Positions 36,939-48,219 of a stretch of DNA of 64,000 nt are shown here, piece after piece. The first letter of the stretch is position 1; each line of letters opens with the position of its first letter. The notes below the pieces were generated by a model. It had not been told where the DNA came from, did not search any database, and saw only the letters and a list, made by a program, of their open reading frames with translations. Source of the DNA: Cadophora sp. MPI-SDFR-AT-0126 (taxonomy: Eukaryota; Ascomycota; Leotiomycetes; Helotiales; Ploettnerulaceae); the NCBI GenBank assembly GCA_020747065.1, contig JAGMVK010000006.1, positions 1,426,001 to 1,490,000 on the forward strand, written 5' to 3'. A program made the translations under genes and the position numbers.

Positions 36939-39781
36939 GATGAACTTCTCTGCGCAAACTCGTTCTCTTGTAGAAACTGGGTTGTTGGTCTGACACAGTG
37001 GTAGTGACGCAGTAAGAGTCAGAATGCGTAATTCGGTGTACTTTCGGCGGATTTCGTGTGTATTGTCAACACCAAGGCTGAGTGTGTGTGCTCCTTTGAG
37101 TAACAATAAGCCGTGAGGATTTGGATGCAAGAACAGGCAGCGGTCAAATATAAGTATTTCACTTGAGAGGCAATAAATCAGAAAACGGGGTTTGCGAGGT
37201 CTGGGGTTTCTTATGTTTGCTTTATATCAGGAGGCAACAAGCATAGCAAGGCAGGTCTGAATCAGTTATATCGTCTGGAACGCGGCGGTGCGCGTGCTGT
37301 TCCGGCGGGAACCAAAAAGCAACACAACCAGACGACGAGTAATAACGGACACATCCTTCTCCCTCCACGCAAACATGACTAGATTCCACCATTCACACGA
37401 CCAGGTTTTCAGCACTGGTAAACGAGTGCCGTCTGACCGCTGGACAAAGAGCTTCCGTTGGCGAGGCGGTATTCTCACCGTCCCCCACGACGAGCCTATG
37501 AGGAAGCTCATACCAGTCTGTCACCGCCGTTTCGTCCCCCCCTTCCCACCTTTGGGCTCTGGCTGTATTGTTCTGGCTGCGATACGATGCGATGCGATGC
37601 TCCGCTGGCGGGATCTGTGCTGGCTGGGCTGCTACTTTGGCACCCTCTGGCTGAGGCTTCCCGCGACCCTTCTGGTTAGAAAAGTGTGATTGTTAAGGAT
37701 ATTTTCATCCGGAAGGGGTCCTGCACCTTTCCGTCGTGTCAGTAACGTTCTGGAAGCTAGGAACAAACATCGAGGGTTCCGCCCGCCGCCAGAGCCTGAA
37801 GTGGACTCTGAAGCAAACGAAACGGCTATGTGCTCAGACCGCCCCGGGAGTCCAGAGTCATGAACGAGCAGAAGTCCAAGTCAAAGCGACTCAGCGGTGT
37901 CATACGCTCCGACTTCCTGATTCAGTACCAGAGTACCTTTCCTCTTCACTTTGTCACTCTTGACAAAGTATTTACTGTGGTGTGTGGGATAAAGCCCTGT
38001 TGCGGACCCAGGGTTACAATTACAGTTACAGTTACAGCAATAAATCAAATCACATCACAAAAACGAAAACAGAGCCCATCCCTTACCGTTTCACCCCTCC
38101 AAGTTTTGAATGTGGAGTCTAGATCTTGTGGAACGGGGGGAGAGAGACCCAGTCCAGTCAGTACACGGGTTTTTAGACTTTGTGATCGCCCAGAGCGTGG
38201 GATTTGCACCTCCACGTTTCTATTTGTTCCCTGGGCGTGGGGTCAAGCCGTACGCGGAGGCGAAACAGTAACCCCCATATTCCTATTTCTTTTCTTTCCT
38301 CCAACCCCATTGCTCAAAAGGCATTTTTGTACCCCACGCACACCATGGCAGTCTTCCTATGCCGGAGCCGTTGTGGAGGTAGGCATTACTTACTCCTTTT
38401 GCTTTATTTGCAAAATCAATATCACATCCTAACTGGGGATTGACGAGGGGAATATCACCATCGTCACGTCTGGGAAAATAAAAGTAATAGAGAAAGCAAG
38501 TAATCATGCTCTCCTGTCACAGGTATCCCGAGGGGTTGTAAAGGGATAGGTCATGAGTTTGCCTCCGTTGGACGAAATAGAGTGTTTGATCAGGGCGAAG
38601 CACCTGAAGCATCGCGAATAGAAGACTCAGGACCAGTTCCCTGAAATCTCAAAACTGGCAAGTGCTTGTGACAGGTCCAACTACTCCCAAGCCGTGCTGT
38701 GTGCTCTATTGACTCACCTCCTGATGCCTCCAGGCCTCCCTTTTCCTGATTTCTTCCCTTCCTATCGGAGCCTTGCTTCACGGCCCTCGGCATGGCATAG
38801 TGACGTGTGTGACAGCGACGAAAGGATGAGGCTTCGCGATGCTTGATTTCTTGTCGTATAGATATTGCGCGGTGTGGCCTTGGGCAAGAGATAGGTTGGC
38901 CTTCATCCTCACTTTGAGTGTCGGTGTAATGCTTGCGAACCGGCGGTGGGCGAGCCAGCGAGGCAGCTGAATGACAGATCGTCCTGTCCTGTCCTCGCCT
39001 TGGGCTGGCTGCATAGCTGCGTGGCCCGGATGTCGCATAGGGCGGAATCTTGCCCCAGATTGCCTGGCTGCATGTTGCAGCACGCCGCAGCCGCCCGCAA
39101 AGCTTTGTGTGTCTACGTAGTGGTTTTGATTTTGGAGCGAGGCTGTCACGGTCGCACAATTAGCTCTGTCTCGGCTTGGCATGTGACTGTGTCACAATCA
39201 CGTTTATATCACATGTGGAACTCGGCTGAGAGTCAGGGGGAGTCGCCCAATTCTGTTTTCTGAGCTTCGTGGAAAGTCCTCGGGGCATTCTCGCCATGTA
39301 CTGAAAAGGGCTGATGGCATTGTTCGGTGTTCATTCCGTCAGAAACCAGAAGCTGGGCAGGTGAGATTGCCTAGGATAGTTTTCCAGACAGTACTTAAAA
39401 CGAAATTTCACGCCGGGGATTCACAAGTTCATTTCTAGAAGGTATGCCATACAACTTCGCACATATTCAACTGGAAAGCGAGTTATCGAATGGCTTTCAT
39501 ACGCGTAATAGCTAGCCGAATTTCGAGATTCAAGGTTTCGAGACAACAAGCATCTCAAGTCAGCACTAAATCGTAGAGAGCGGGTAGTGATGAACCTCCG
39601 TCTAATATCCGCTTGGCTTACTTGAGATACCTTCACGACGGACGTAAGACTCAGATCCATCAGATATGTCCATTTATCTAGGAATATATTCTCAGGATAT
39701 ACTCTTGACAATCTGAAGTAAAGTATTATCTACTTCTCAGACTGAAGTTGTCGTGATCTTCCGGGTTCAGCCACTCTAGCC
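36939..39781. other. Gene-poor stretch, 2.8 kb
   Basis: Upstream of both the serine-rich gene (minus) and the dehydrogenase (plus), so it carries both promoters. Several overlapping open frames at 37266-37689 and 38590-39263 lack signatures and mirror each other across strands, as GC-rich non-coding DNA does. Simple repeats occur at 37580-37600 (GATGC units) and 38013-38038 (TTACAG units). Confidence 0.5.
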
Positions 39782-40936
39782 ATGACTTTCACCGGTGTCA
39801 GTCTCGAGGACGTCATTGCTCACAACAGAAGCTTGAAGACAGGTCCAAAAGGACTAGTAGGTGTCTTTGGTAAGTCTCGTCGTCTCCTCTCAGACTCATA
39901 CATGGACTAACGCATCTCTCAGTCGGCGGTACAAGCGGAATAGGAGAATGGACATTCCGCGCCTTCATCAAACACACCACCTCACCACGAGCCTACCTCA
40001 TCGGCCGCAACAAAGCCGTAGCGGAGAAAATCGTCTCGGAAGCTCAACTTAGCAATCCTGAAGCCAAGATCGACTTTATTCCAGCTGATTGCTCCTTGTT
40101 GAGAGAAGTCTCGAGGGTTTGTGACGAGATTAAGAGGAAGGAGGAGGAAGTTTCTGGAGCAGGAAATGGGAAGGTGAATTTGCTTGTTTTATCACAGAGT
40201 TCGTCGGGATTGGGAGGAAGGTCTGGTATATTTTTGAATCCCGCACTTGATTATTCTTGGAACTGTCTGTTGACCATGGACAGAGACAAGCGAGGGCATC
40301 GACGCCAAATTCTCCCTCATCTACCACTCCCGCCTCCTCTTCACACACCTTCTCACACCTCTCCTCCTGAACGCGCATACCGCAGGCCTCCCGTCCCGAA
40401 CCCTATCTATCCTGCTCACTGGCCGCGAAACCGCACTGGACCTCTCAAACCTTGTACTCAAGGAAAAGTATTCTACTTCCACGTGTCTCGCTTACGCTAC
40501 GACTATGACGACTCTAGCCTTTCACGAACTTGCTAGACGCAATGCGGAGAAAGGGATAGTGGGGGGAATGGAGTATGTGCATGTCAATCCGGGGATTGTA
40601 AAGACGGGGGTGATGAGATATTTGCCTTGGTATATGAGGGCGGTTAGTCATGTGGGGTATGCGGTCTTGACCCCTTGGAGAACGGATGTAGAGGAAAGCG
40701 GAGAAAGGTGTTTGGAGATGGGGTTTTCGGAGCGGTATGGTAGTGAGGCTATAGAGGGTGGACAGTATGTGGATGGCGTGGATGGCATGAGAGGTGCATA
40801 TACAGTATTCAAGACTGGAGAATCAACGGGTACGAAAGATGTTGTGAAGAAGATGATTGGGGAGGGGGCTGGGAAGGTGATCTGGGAATACACTTTAGAT
40901 GCTTTTACAAAGGTTGAGACAGATGGAAAGGTTTAA
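39782..40936 (+). CDS. Short-chain dehydrogenase/reductase-like protein, atypical active site
   Basis: Three exons (39782-39869, 39923-40225, 40284-40936) give about 347 residues with the start MTFTGVSLEDVIAHNRSL. The Rossmann cofactor motif VGGTSGIGEWT is intact and is followed by AYLIGRN, so NAD(P) binding is likely. The NNAG-region equivalent reads NLLVLSQSS, followed by ETSEGIDAKFSLIYHSRLLF. Where classical members have the catalytic YxxxK, this protein reads YATTM, so the lysine is missing. A group of fungal dehydrogenase-like proteins, some in secondary-metabolite loci, has the same layout; no such cluster is visible here. The second intron uses a GTATAT donor. It converges on the small acidic gene 61 bp away. 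Confidence 0.88.
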
Positions 40937-40997
40937 GAATATTGGCATTGCGCCTTGAATTTCCAACGCCCATATACTGTATTCCTGCACAAATATC

Positions 40998-41354
40998 TCA
41001 GTTGCTGCTGGTGCCATCCTCTGGTCCTGGCAATCCTTCCTCATCACCTGGCTCTCTGTAGCTACCAGTTGGCTTGGCATGTCTGGTCTTCTCATCTATG
41101 ATGTTCGACTCGTCGATCGCTTCGTTGTCATCGCGTTCTGTAATGCATATTAGTCCCAATTATTTTGCGAGTCAGTGACAAGAAATATGGACAAGTGACA
41201 TACCGAGTTGCTCATCACTGTCAGCGACCTCTGCATCAACACCACTCTCGACAACATCGTTGTCAGACTGAACTGGAATGGGAGCGTCCTTCTGACCAGG
41301 TCGAGAAACGTAGTCGTTGTCTTGGGCGTCACCTTGAGGAATATCGGAAGACAT
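40998..41354 (-). CDS. Small acidic protein with CHZ-like motif
   Basis: Two exons (41354-41204, 41137-40998) encode 96 residues, strongly acidic (many Asp and Glu). After ADSDEQLERDDNEAIDES comes NIIDEKTRHAK, which resembles the CHZ motif of the yeast histone H2A.Z chaperone Chz1, where an acidic stretch precedes NII followed by basic residues. The end is TGSYREPGDEEGLPGPEDGT. A role as a nuclear histone chaperone is therefore a reasonable guess, but the basic part of the motif is weak. It converges on the dehydrogenase gene, with 61 bp between stops. Confidence 0.72.
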
Positions 41355-42552
41355 CTTGGGCGGTTGTGCGTGGATGGTTCAGAAGTGGGTGGAAGTGTGG
41401 AGTTTGTGTGTCTTGATTGAGTTGATTTGTTCTAACAGAACTATGGTTACGGAGCCTCTACTTATACACTTTGAACGCACAGCTCCTATCTCATAGTTGA
41501 CTGTGCCGAAGCCACAAGTAAATATTGATGATGCTCACATTCGCCACTAAAATATACCAATCCCGCGAAGGAGATTATCAACTTTCGAGCCGTGCGCGAT
41601 CTTCATTTAATCTGATCGATGCAAAGTCGTTACCAACATCGAAAAAAATGCAATTCTTCTAAGTACCACCGTATTCGGGTGTCAGATAGACATCAACCGT
41701 GGAAGTGAGGTCGCTTCCGATCATCGACGTCAAGACTAAAAGGAGGCTTTCGCTAAGCGAGAATGCTAAAGGGTGTGACGGGTACTATTACCCCTGACTT
41801 CCCCTCAGCCATCATCATGACTTAATTCACATCATGACAGCAATTGAAGGCATCATTGCTCTTCAATAGTCTGTCAACTACACGCGGGAGCTATCCATGC
41901 AGCGAATCAGTGCTGCACACCCTCCGAAACAAGCGTTTGGCGAGCGCTCATCCTTCCGGCGATGACCTCCGGCATCTTTCACATGGGTATCAAGCTGAAA
42001 AGGTACATTCCCATCCCCATTTCTATCATGACGGAATCGAATTGCGGGAAGGTAAATCTGTTGATGATCCACAGTAGTCAAGTGCCAGAAGAGCGCTACG
42101 TACTCAGCAAATTGCTTCTGTAGGCTGGCTAGCGAGCTGGCTTGGCTGTTGGAAATTGGAAGCTGCAAACATTACAATGGAAGCACGAAACCACTCTATG
42201 AGGATCTTGACTGGTTCCTTTCGAAAGCATGAATGGACATAGCTACAAAAGTCACGTACTTGGCCAGGCTCGGCTTCTGTAGAGCGATAATCGAGTTCGG
42301 ATTGTGAGACTTGAGCTTAATGGCAGCACGAGCGCGTCATCCAGACTGACATATTAGTAGAAGATGGATTTGCTTCACTCTACCTTGTCTAGAACCAGTC
42401 TTTCTGGGATGGAATTAGCCACAGGCTTTTATGATTGGGAGAAGAATACTGAAAAATATCGTTGATCTTCACTATTAGACATTGATGGGGATGACTTAGT
42501 TTGCTTTCGACAGTTGCTAACCAAGATCCGGCATAGAATCAAAGTATGACTA
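41355..42552. other. Intergenic, 1.2 kb
   Basis: Promoter side of the CHZ-like gene and 3' flank of TRM2. Overlapping open frames at 41844-42168 lack signatures on both strands. The sequence holds many in-frame stops and no recognised feature. Confidence 0.45.
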
Positions 42553-44355
42553 TTATTGAGCAGAGGCTGCATCCACTGTAGTATCTTCCACTCTGCTCAG
42601 CACACAGACACCTTCCACATGCCCCGTTTGAGGAAAGAAATCAAATCCTCTCAGAGATTCAATCTCATACTTTGTCCTTCCACCTTCCATTCCTCTGACC
42701 AACACCCCCACATCCCGAGCTTGCGTATGCACATTGCAACTCACGTAAACCACTCTTCTTGGTCCGAAAGTCAAGAGCTGTGACAAAAAGCTCTCATCAC
42801 AGCCCTTCCTTGGCGGGTCAATAACCACCACTGTTTCATCCTTGGGGTACGTGATTGATTTGAACAACTCCGGCGCATCTGCGGCAATAAATGTACATTG
42901 CGACGGCGGCAAATTGTTTAGCTTGGCATTCTCTCGTGCAGATGTGATGGAGGCAGCAGAGATGTCGATGCCGACGGATGTAGTGAAAAGAGATGAGAGA
43001 GTGATTGTGAACAGTCCAGACCCAGAATAAGCATCAATGAGATATTTGATAGGAGGTCCAGTGGAGGATGAGGGCGGCATAATGTGGTCTCTGATGTATT
43101 GCGTGAAAGGCGGGAGAATGGAATTGTTGTTCTGGAAGAAAGATCCAGCTGTGCTGGTGAACAAAAAATCGTCAATATACTCAGTCGAGTTGCCATTGTT
43201 GTCGGTGATGCAAGATTTGAAATCTGTATATGTCGCAGTTGTTGTCTTGATGGTGTCGGGTACTGTTTTGGAAGCCGCTTCGTCGTCATTTTGTACCCTC
43301 TTGGTACTTTCGCGCAGCAGAATTGTAGCTCCCCTCCTATATTTCTCCAATTCGTTCGCAACCCGTACCCGTTCTCTCTTCATTCCCATTCTGACAGCAT
43401 CAGTTCCGATCGGACAATCCTCAATATCTAACGTCTTCTTTAGTCCCTTCTGCATGAATCCAATGTCTGGTACTTTCTCAAAGTAATTTCTATGGCCTCT
43501 CATCTTATCCTGCTTGCTGATATATCCTGGAGGTCCATCGAAATGAGGTGTAAGTTTCGTTCGGTACCCATACTGCAAAGGACTGCCAATTGTATCTCCA
43601 ATCAAAGGAACTAACTCAGGAGGTAAGTTGGAAAAGTTCTTGAATGCTTTCTCCACAATAGTCTTCTTATGTTTTAACTGTTCTGAGTAGTCGAGCATTT
43701 GGAATTGGCATCCAGAACACCTGCTGAAATATTGGCAGTTAACTCGTTTGTCGTCTCGAAGTGGCCCAGGCTTCACCACAGAGATGAAATCTGCAGTAGA
43801 GTAATGTTGGTCTTCGAAATGCCTGATAACTTTCACCTTAAGTATGTCACCTGGTGTGCCGAAAGGTACCACATATATTTGGTTCGAGGAGGAGTGTTTT
43901 GCCAGGCCATCGCCCGTCGAGGATATTTCCAGCACCTCGACCTCGACTTCCGTAAAGGGTTCTGGCAGATCAGATTGACCACTTGCAACTCTCTCTTCCC
44001 CCTTCTCATCGCCATTTGTATGTGCATCTTCCTTCGCTGCGATCGGTGTTTCTGCATCGAGGGACTCATGTTTGGGGGAATCTGTGAGCTGTTGCTTCGC
44101 GAATAAAGCCCGGACATCTGCAAGCAAAACTTCGTCGCCTTCCTTCGCAGGTTTCTCCTTCCTAATTCTCTGTCTCTTTGGTCCTCTTCCGCCCTGAGTT
44201 GGTCTCTTCCTCACGCCCTGGTCTCGACCTGCTTCATGCTTTCGATTTTGGTCTGTGATCTCCATTGGGCGAAAACTGAACGATTGCGTATATGTTCGTG
44301 TGTGTAATAACCGAGGAGTGAACAGTCTAGGTAATTGTCTAGACCATTGTAACAT
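42553..44355 (-). CDS. TRM2: tRNA (uracil-5-)-methyltransferase TRM2
   Basis: Makes 5-methyluridine at position 54 of tRNA using S-adenosylmethionine. A single exon. The start MLQWSRQLPRLFTPRLL at 44355 gives 600 residues and an Arg-rich amphipathic leader suited to mitochondrial import; an inner ATG (MEITDQN) would give the cytosolic/nuclear form. The frame extends to an ATG at 44523, but that part looks non-coding. A TRAM-like domain (EVEVEVLEISSTGDGLAK) is followed by an iron-sulfur-type cysteine cluster (CQYFSRCSGCQFQ). Next are the methyltransferase motif DAYSGSGLFTITLSS, the motif DPPRKGCDESFL and the catalytic YVSCNVHTQARD with its nucleophilic Cys. The end is FDFFPQTGHVEGVCVLSRV, as in the TrmA/RlmD family. 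Length and motifs are complete. Confidence 0.93.
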   Translation of the reverse strand: MLQWSRQLPRLFTPRLLHTRTYTQSFSFRPMEITDQNRKHEAGRDQGVRKRPTQGGRGPKRQRIRKEKPAKEGDEVLLADVRALFAKQQLTDSPKHESLDAETPIAAKEDAHTNGDEKGEERVASGQSDLPEPFTEVEVEVLEISSTGDGLAKHSSSNQIYVVPFGTPGDILKVKVIRHFEDQHYSTADFISVVKPGPLRDDKRVNCQYFSRCSGCQFQMLDYSEQLKHKKTIVEKAFKNFSNLPPELVPLIGDTIGSPLQYGYRTKLTPHFDGPPGYISKQDKMRGHRNYFEKVPDIGFMQKGLKKTLDIEDCPIGTDAVRMGMKRERVRVANELEKYRRGATILLRESTKRVQNDDEAASKTVPDTIKTTTATYTDFKSCITDNNGNSTEYIDDFLFTSTAGSFFQNNNSILPPFTQYIRDHIMPPSSSTGPPIKYLIDAYSGSGLFTITLSSLFTTSVGIDISAASITSARENAKLNNLPPSQCTFIAADAPELFKSITYPKDETVVVIDPPRKGCDESFLSQLLTFGPRRVVYVSCNVHTQARDVGVLVRGMEGGRTKYEIESLRGFDFFPQTGHVEGVCVLSRVEDTTVDAASAQ

Positions 44356-44912
44356 CTGGAGGTGTTGCTGAATGCCAAAGGTGAGAGAAGGGAGCTGTGA
44401 AGAAACGCTGCAGCTTTCTCGCGCTCCGTCAACTTTTTTTAGATCCCAAATGTTCGTCCTAAATTTTAGCGCACCCGCCTCAGCAATCCAATGACAGGGG
44501 TCCACACGTGTCCTGGCAAGCATCAGTGACCAATTGGAAGAAAGATGTAGGTAAACAAATAAGTCGGCACGAAGTAGTGCATAGGAATGCAGTAAGCAAC
44601 TACAGCGAGTATATCCTACAGACTCGTCAGGTAGTTAGTTGCCATCGAGATTTCATGAGACCGCAGACTCACCGTAACGTAGTGAGGACATGAAGAAATC
44701 GGAAAAGGACATGGTTCTGGCGATGACAGTAGAAGTTGGTAAGGTGATCGCTGGAAACGTTGTAATCATATTGGCTCCTGAATGAGATGACGGTGTCGAA
44801 AGACTGACCATGTGGCATAGATCTAAAGTGCTTTAGCTTTCATGGCTTCATCTACAAAGTTACCGACACCTGGAGCCAACCCAGAGAATTCCGAATTCAA
44901 TCGAATAGAACG
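44356..44912. other. Upstream region of TRM2
   Basis: A 557-bp stretch between TRM2 and the candidate membrane-protein gene. A CCAAT element on the plus strand at about 44487 could serve TRM2. No other feature recognised. Confidence 0.4.
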
Positions 44913-45681
44913 TTATCCAGTCCAGAGCCCATCTGCAGGTTTCCAGAAACGGCTCGTGATCTCCCCCTCTTCCTCCTTATCGCTCTCATGGACGGCCATC
45001 ACTATCGCCACCAGGTTGAGAACCCAAAGCACAAAGAAGACTGTTGACAGACAAGGATATCGGACGGAGTACAGGTATACTACTGATGCCAGGAGTTTAA
45101 TTTTCTTCCTCTCGGCGGTCTGGCATTAGAGGCTGCCAACATTCCATTGAATCTTTGAGGGTCGAGAGGAACTCGTACTTTGTAATAGCTTATAACGACT
45201 GAAAATAGAGTTCGTTGAGCTGCCATGCGTACTTGGGTAGAAGAGACGCTAAACCCGGTTCTGGAGAACTAGAAATAAAAGTCAATACCCCGGAAGGATT
45301 TACGAATCATTCCGCACATACCTGTCTTTGAGTGCCACATCTTAGAAGGCGTTTAACTCCGTAGGGCATTTACATCTTACGCCTACATGGAATGTGCAAC
45401 TCGTATGTGGTCACCATTTAGTGAAGCGAATCGTCAAGAATGCACCGATACCAGCCAGCAAACCTCTTCTAAAGTGCTCACTAATCTTACGCCCGCCCTC
45501 TCGGTATACTTACTTTCCGACAGCATTCTAAGAAAGAATAAACGCCGACCTTTCTCAACAGCAGCCCAAAGAAAATGAATGATCGGGAGAAAAACTGTAA
45601 TAGAAGAACCTGCGGGCTTTCGAGACCGCAGTTATCGTGGGTAGATGCACCTAGAGCAATGTAGTACACTAGAATTAGAAC
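44913..45681 (-). CDS. Possible multi-pass membrane protein, exon structure only partly resolved
   Basis: Three exon-like blocks are visible. Block A (about 45681-45531) reads AVVLILVYYIALGAST...QFFSRSFIFFGLLLRK and ends at a GTAAGT donor. Block C ends TLFSVVISYYK at a GTACGA donor. After a 58-bp intron with CTAATG branch and CCAG end, block D reads TAERKKIKLLASVVYLYSVR, then STVFFVLWVLNLVAIVMA, and closes with EEEGEITSRFWKPADGLWTG and a stop at 44913. Two to three membrane helices are clear. The middle between blocks A and C (about 45530-45290) does not assemble cleanly, and no start ATG is found before YRB30's stop, only 88 bp upstream. It may be a decayed or 5'-truncated gene. Family not recognised. 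Confidence 0.35.
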
Positions 45682-45768
45682 GACAGCTGAAGGACAAAAA
45701 CTGGGTTATGTTCTATCAGGCAATCTAATGTTTCGAACCAGCCATGACTCGAGTGCTATCTGCACCCT

Positions 45769-48219
45769 CTAAATATGCACATGCCTCTCCACAAGTGTTG
45801 GAGATCCCGGACTTGTTCCCAAAGTACTGTCAGTACCAACACTTACTCCTCGTCCCAATGGACTGCCCTTCACCGCACCTCGTTCGGCTTGCACACGATC
45901 CAGCGGCCTTGTCGACTTCCGCAGCGGTCGATAGGGCGAGACCGGCGAAGAAGGCCGTACATCTGGCGAACCTCTCCGCGATCCCGAGCCCTCTCTACTC
46001 CTAAGCAACCACGGCTCCGGCGTACCCTGAGGCGGCATGCTCTGGCTCTGCTCCCTCGACCACCGCGGACTACCTAGCGGATACCCATCATTCTGGTCAT
46101 AATCCCGGTACGGAGTTCCGCCACGCGAATAAGCGTCTCCATCTTGATGCTGGTACTGGTAATCCTCACCTCTTCGCTTTACGGGACTTTCGTCGTAGGG
46201 ATCGAAGCCGACTTTCTGTCTTGCTTCACGGCGGGTTCGACGGCGTTCTTCGCCGTCGCCGCCGGCGCCTGTGGTGGATGACTCTTCGAGGAAGAAGGTA
46301 AGGAGCTCGTCGGGGATGGAGAGGTGGGAGGCTTGCTGGAATTGTTGGAGCGCGGTGAGGCGGATCAGCATCTCGAGGAGGGAGAGTGAGGAGCGGATCG
46401 GTCCAAAGGGTGACATTTTGGGAGTGGAGGATTGGGGTGTTGATGAGGAGTTGTTGATTTGATGGGCGGATGGGGATGGTGAGGCTTTTGGGTCGAGATT
46501 GAGATGGGCGAGTCCGTCTGCTAGGCCCTCCTCAGTTTGCTCCTCGCCAGACGAGCTTGGTCGATGGGACATGTATGCTGAGTCGTCGTTCACATCTACG
46601 CCGTCTTCAGAACTGGAATCCTCTGTTTCGGTATAAACTTCGAGAGCCATCCATTCTGGATCGAGATCGGCAGGGAGACGCCACACGTGGTCTTCCACAA
46701 GTTCCTGCTCGTGAACAATTTTTTGTATTCTTGGAACAGTACTCTCTCTTCGCAGTTGTTGATCGATGTCATCCTGAGAATCACCCTCTTCCGTTCCCGA
46801 AGACTCAGATGCATCACCGTCCAATGCCATGGGCTCTTCCGTGGGCTCGTCATACCATTCGTTGCCCCTTTCTCCCTCTTCCATCATTCTTCGTGGAGGC
46901 TGCGCGTTAATGTCTCTCTTGAGTAAGAGGACTGGATTGTTCGTCTCCCCCTGAGTTCCAATATTGAGAATCTTCCCTGTATCCGCATAGAAGATCTTGG
47001 AGATCTGGTAGATGGGTAGGAAGTCTCGAATCCCTGCCAGTTGAACATCTCCATATGGTCCAGGCTGTGCTTCGTCATCGTCGAACGTGTGGACCCTGTC
47101 ATCTTCCAAATCCTCAATCATCTCGATGTGATAGGCATATTCGTTCTGTCGGCCATCTCCTATCATCATTGGAGTTTCTGCACCACTCTTCTCGATGGAC
47201 TTTAGAACCGGGAGTGATTCTCCATGCATATGCTGAAGTGGTGTGCGCATGAGTTTGACTCTGGCTTTGTGCATCACCTCCTTCCAGGTTGTGTCTCTCA
47301 TGCTCTCTGAATCATGGACCCTGTACGAATGTCCGGCAAACAGCATGTAAAGAGAAAGCGTAAAAGCAGGACCGACTTGAACTGGCGCAGATGGGTTCAT
47401 AGAGTACTGAGTATCGCCGGCTGTAAGAAATGTGCTAGCTTGAAGTAATCTCGATGGGGAGACAGAAGCTGGAAGGGTGGTAGAAAGGCTGGCGCCTGAT
47501 GTGGTAATAGCGAGGTTAATGAGAGGAATTGCATCTTCGATACGGACGAGAAGATCCTTGATATCCTTAACTATGAGATGTATCTCAACCTCGTGAGCTG
47601 CTTTCGAATTCGTCTTCTTTCTTCGAGAGGATTCCTCAGCAGTGACCGCCTTGGCGAGCCGTATACCTAGTGCTTGAATGTCCCAACGAAGACCCTTTGT
47701 CAGGGTGACTGCTGATTCCAAGGTTGTGTTTCCCCTGGCCGAGCTGGGCAGCGTTAGATATGCCGCATGAAAAAGAGTATTTAACTTACATGAGCTCTAT
47801 CAGATCGATCGCTGGAGAAACAATCTAATATATGTTAAGGGATTGAAGCTGATAGCGGGGAGGTTGCCTACTCTGATCTTGCTATTCAGTCTTTCCTGAA
47901 GAGCATGAAGTTCTCGGTAGTCGGTACTATTATCCACAGTCATCTAGATGTCAGCCCAAAACTCGAAAACCGGATAGTGCATGTACCTTGAGCAACCTTG
48001 AGGTCTGTCTGAGAGTATATGAAGCTGTAATTCCAATACCAGCTCTGGATAAATCTGTCAGATGAAGAGATTAAAATGTGTGTGCTGATGCCGGAGACAT
48101 GCCTTATGGCATAATTCATGGCATGTTGTGTGATCTTTTTGTGTATATATCAGCACGTGGTTATCATGAATGCAATTTTCGGGATTAAATTTGCACACCT
48201 TGCCTAGGAAGTCCTCCAT
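45769..48219 (-). CDS. YRB30: Ran-GTP-binding protein, YRB30 family
   Basis: A fungal Ran-GTP-binding protein involved in nucleocytoplasmic transport. Six exons join: 48219-48199, 48134-48103, 48044-47987, 47943-47872, 47824-47790 and 47743-45769, giving about 730 residues. The N-terminus MEDFLGKITQHAMNYAIRAG, then ITASYTLRQTSRLLK, LQERLNSKIR, IVSPAIDLIELISARGNT and LESAVTLTKGLRWDIQ matches the family's conserved helical domain. The central part is acidic with DLDPEWMALEVYTETED. The C-terminal ~150 residues are disordered, Ser/Arg/Gln-rich. The second intron (48045-48102) starts with GC instead of GT; only that reading keeps the conserved AIRAGIGIT in frame. Its start is 569 bp from the divergent SUP35 start. 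Confidence 0.87.
48045..48102 (-). other. GC-AG intron in YRB30
   Basis: On the minus strand the exon ends ATAAG and the intron begins GCATGT, ending ATCCAG. A nearby GT donor (GCAT/GTCTCC) would put the next exon out of frame and lose the conserved residues. GC-AG introns are a known minor class processed by the major spliceosome. Confidence 0.75.

Noticed and set aside
38590..39263. Overlapping 100-190-codon frames on both strands
   Set aside because: GC-rich non-coding DNA with open frames in several phases; no splice-consistent protein or signature.
41844..42168. Possible small gene between the CHZ-like gene and TRM2
   Set aside because: Frames overlap on both strands, with no convincing splice sites or conserved motif.
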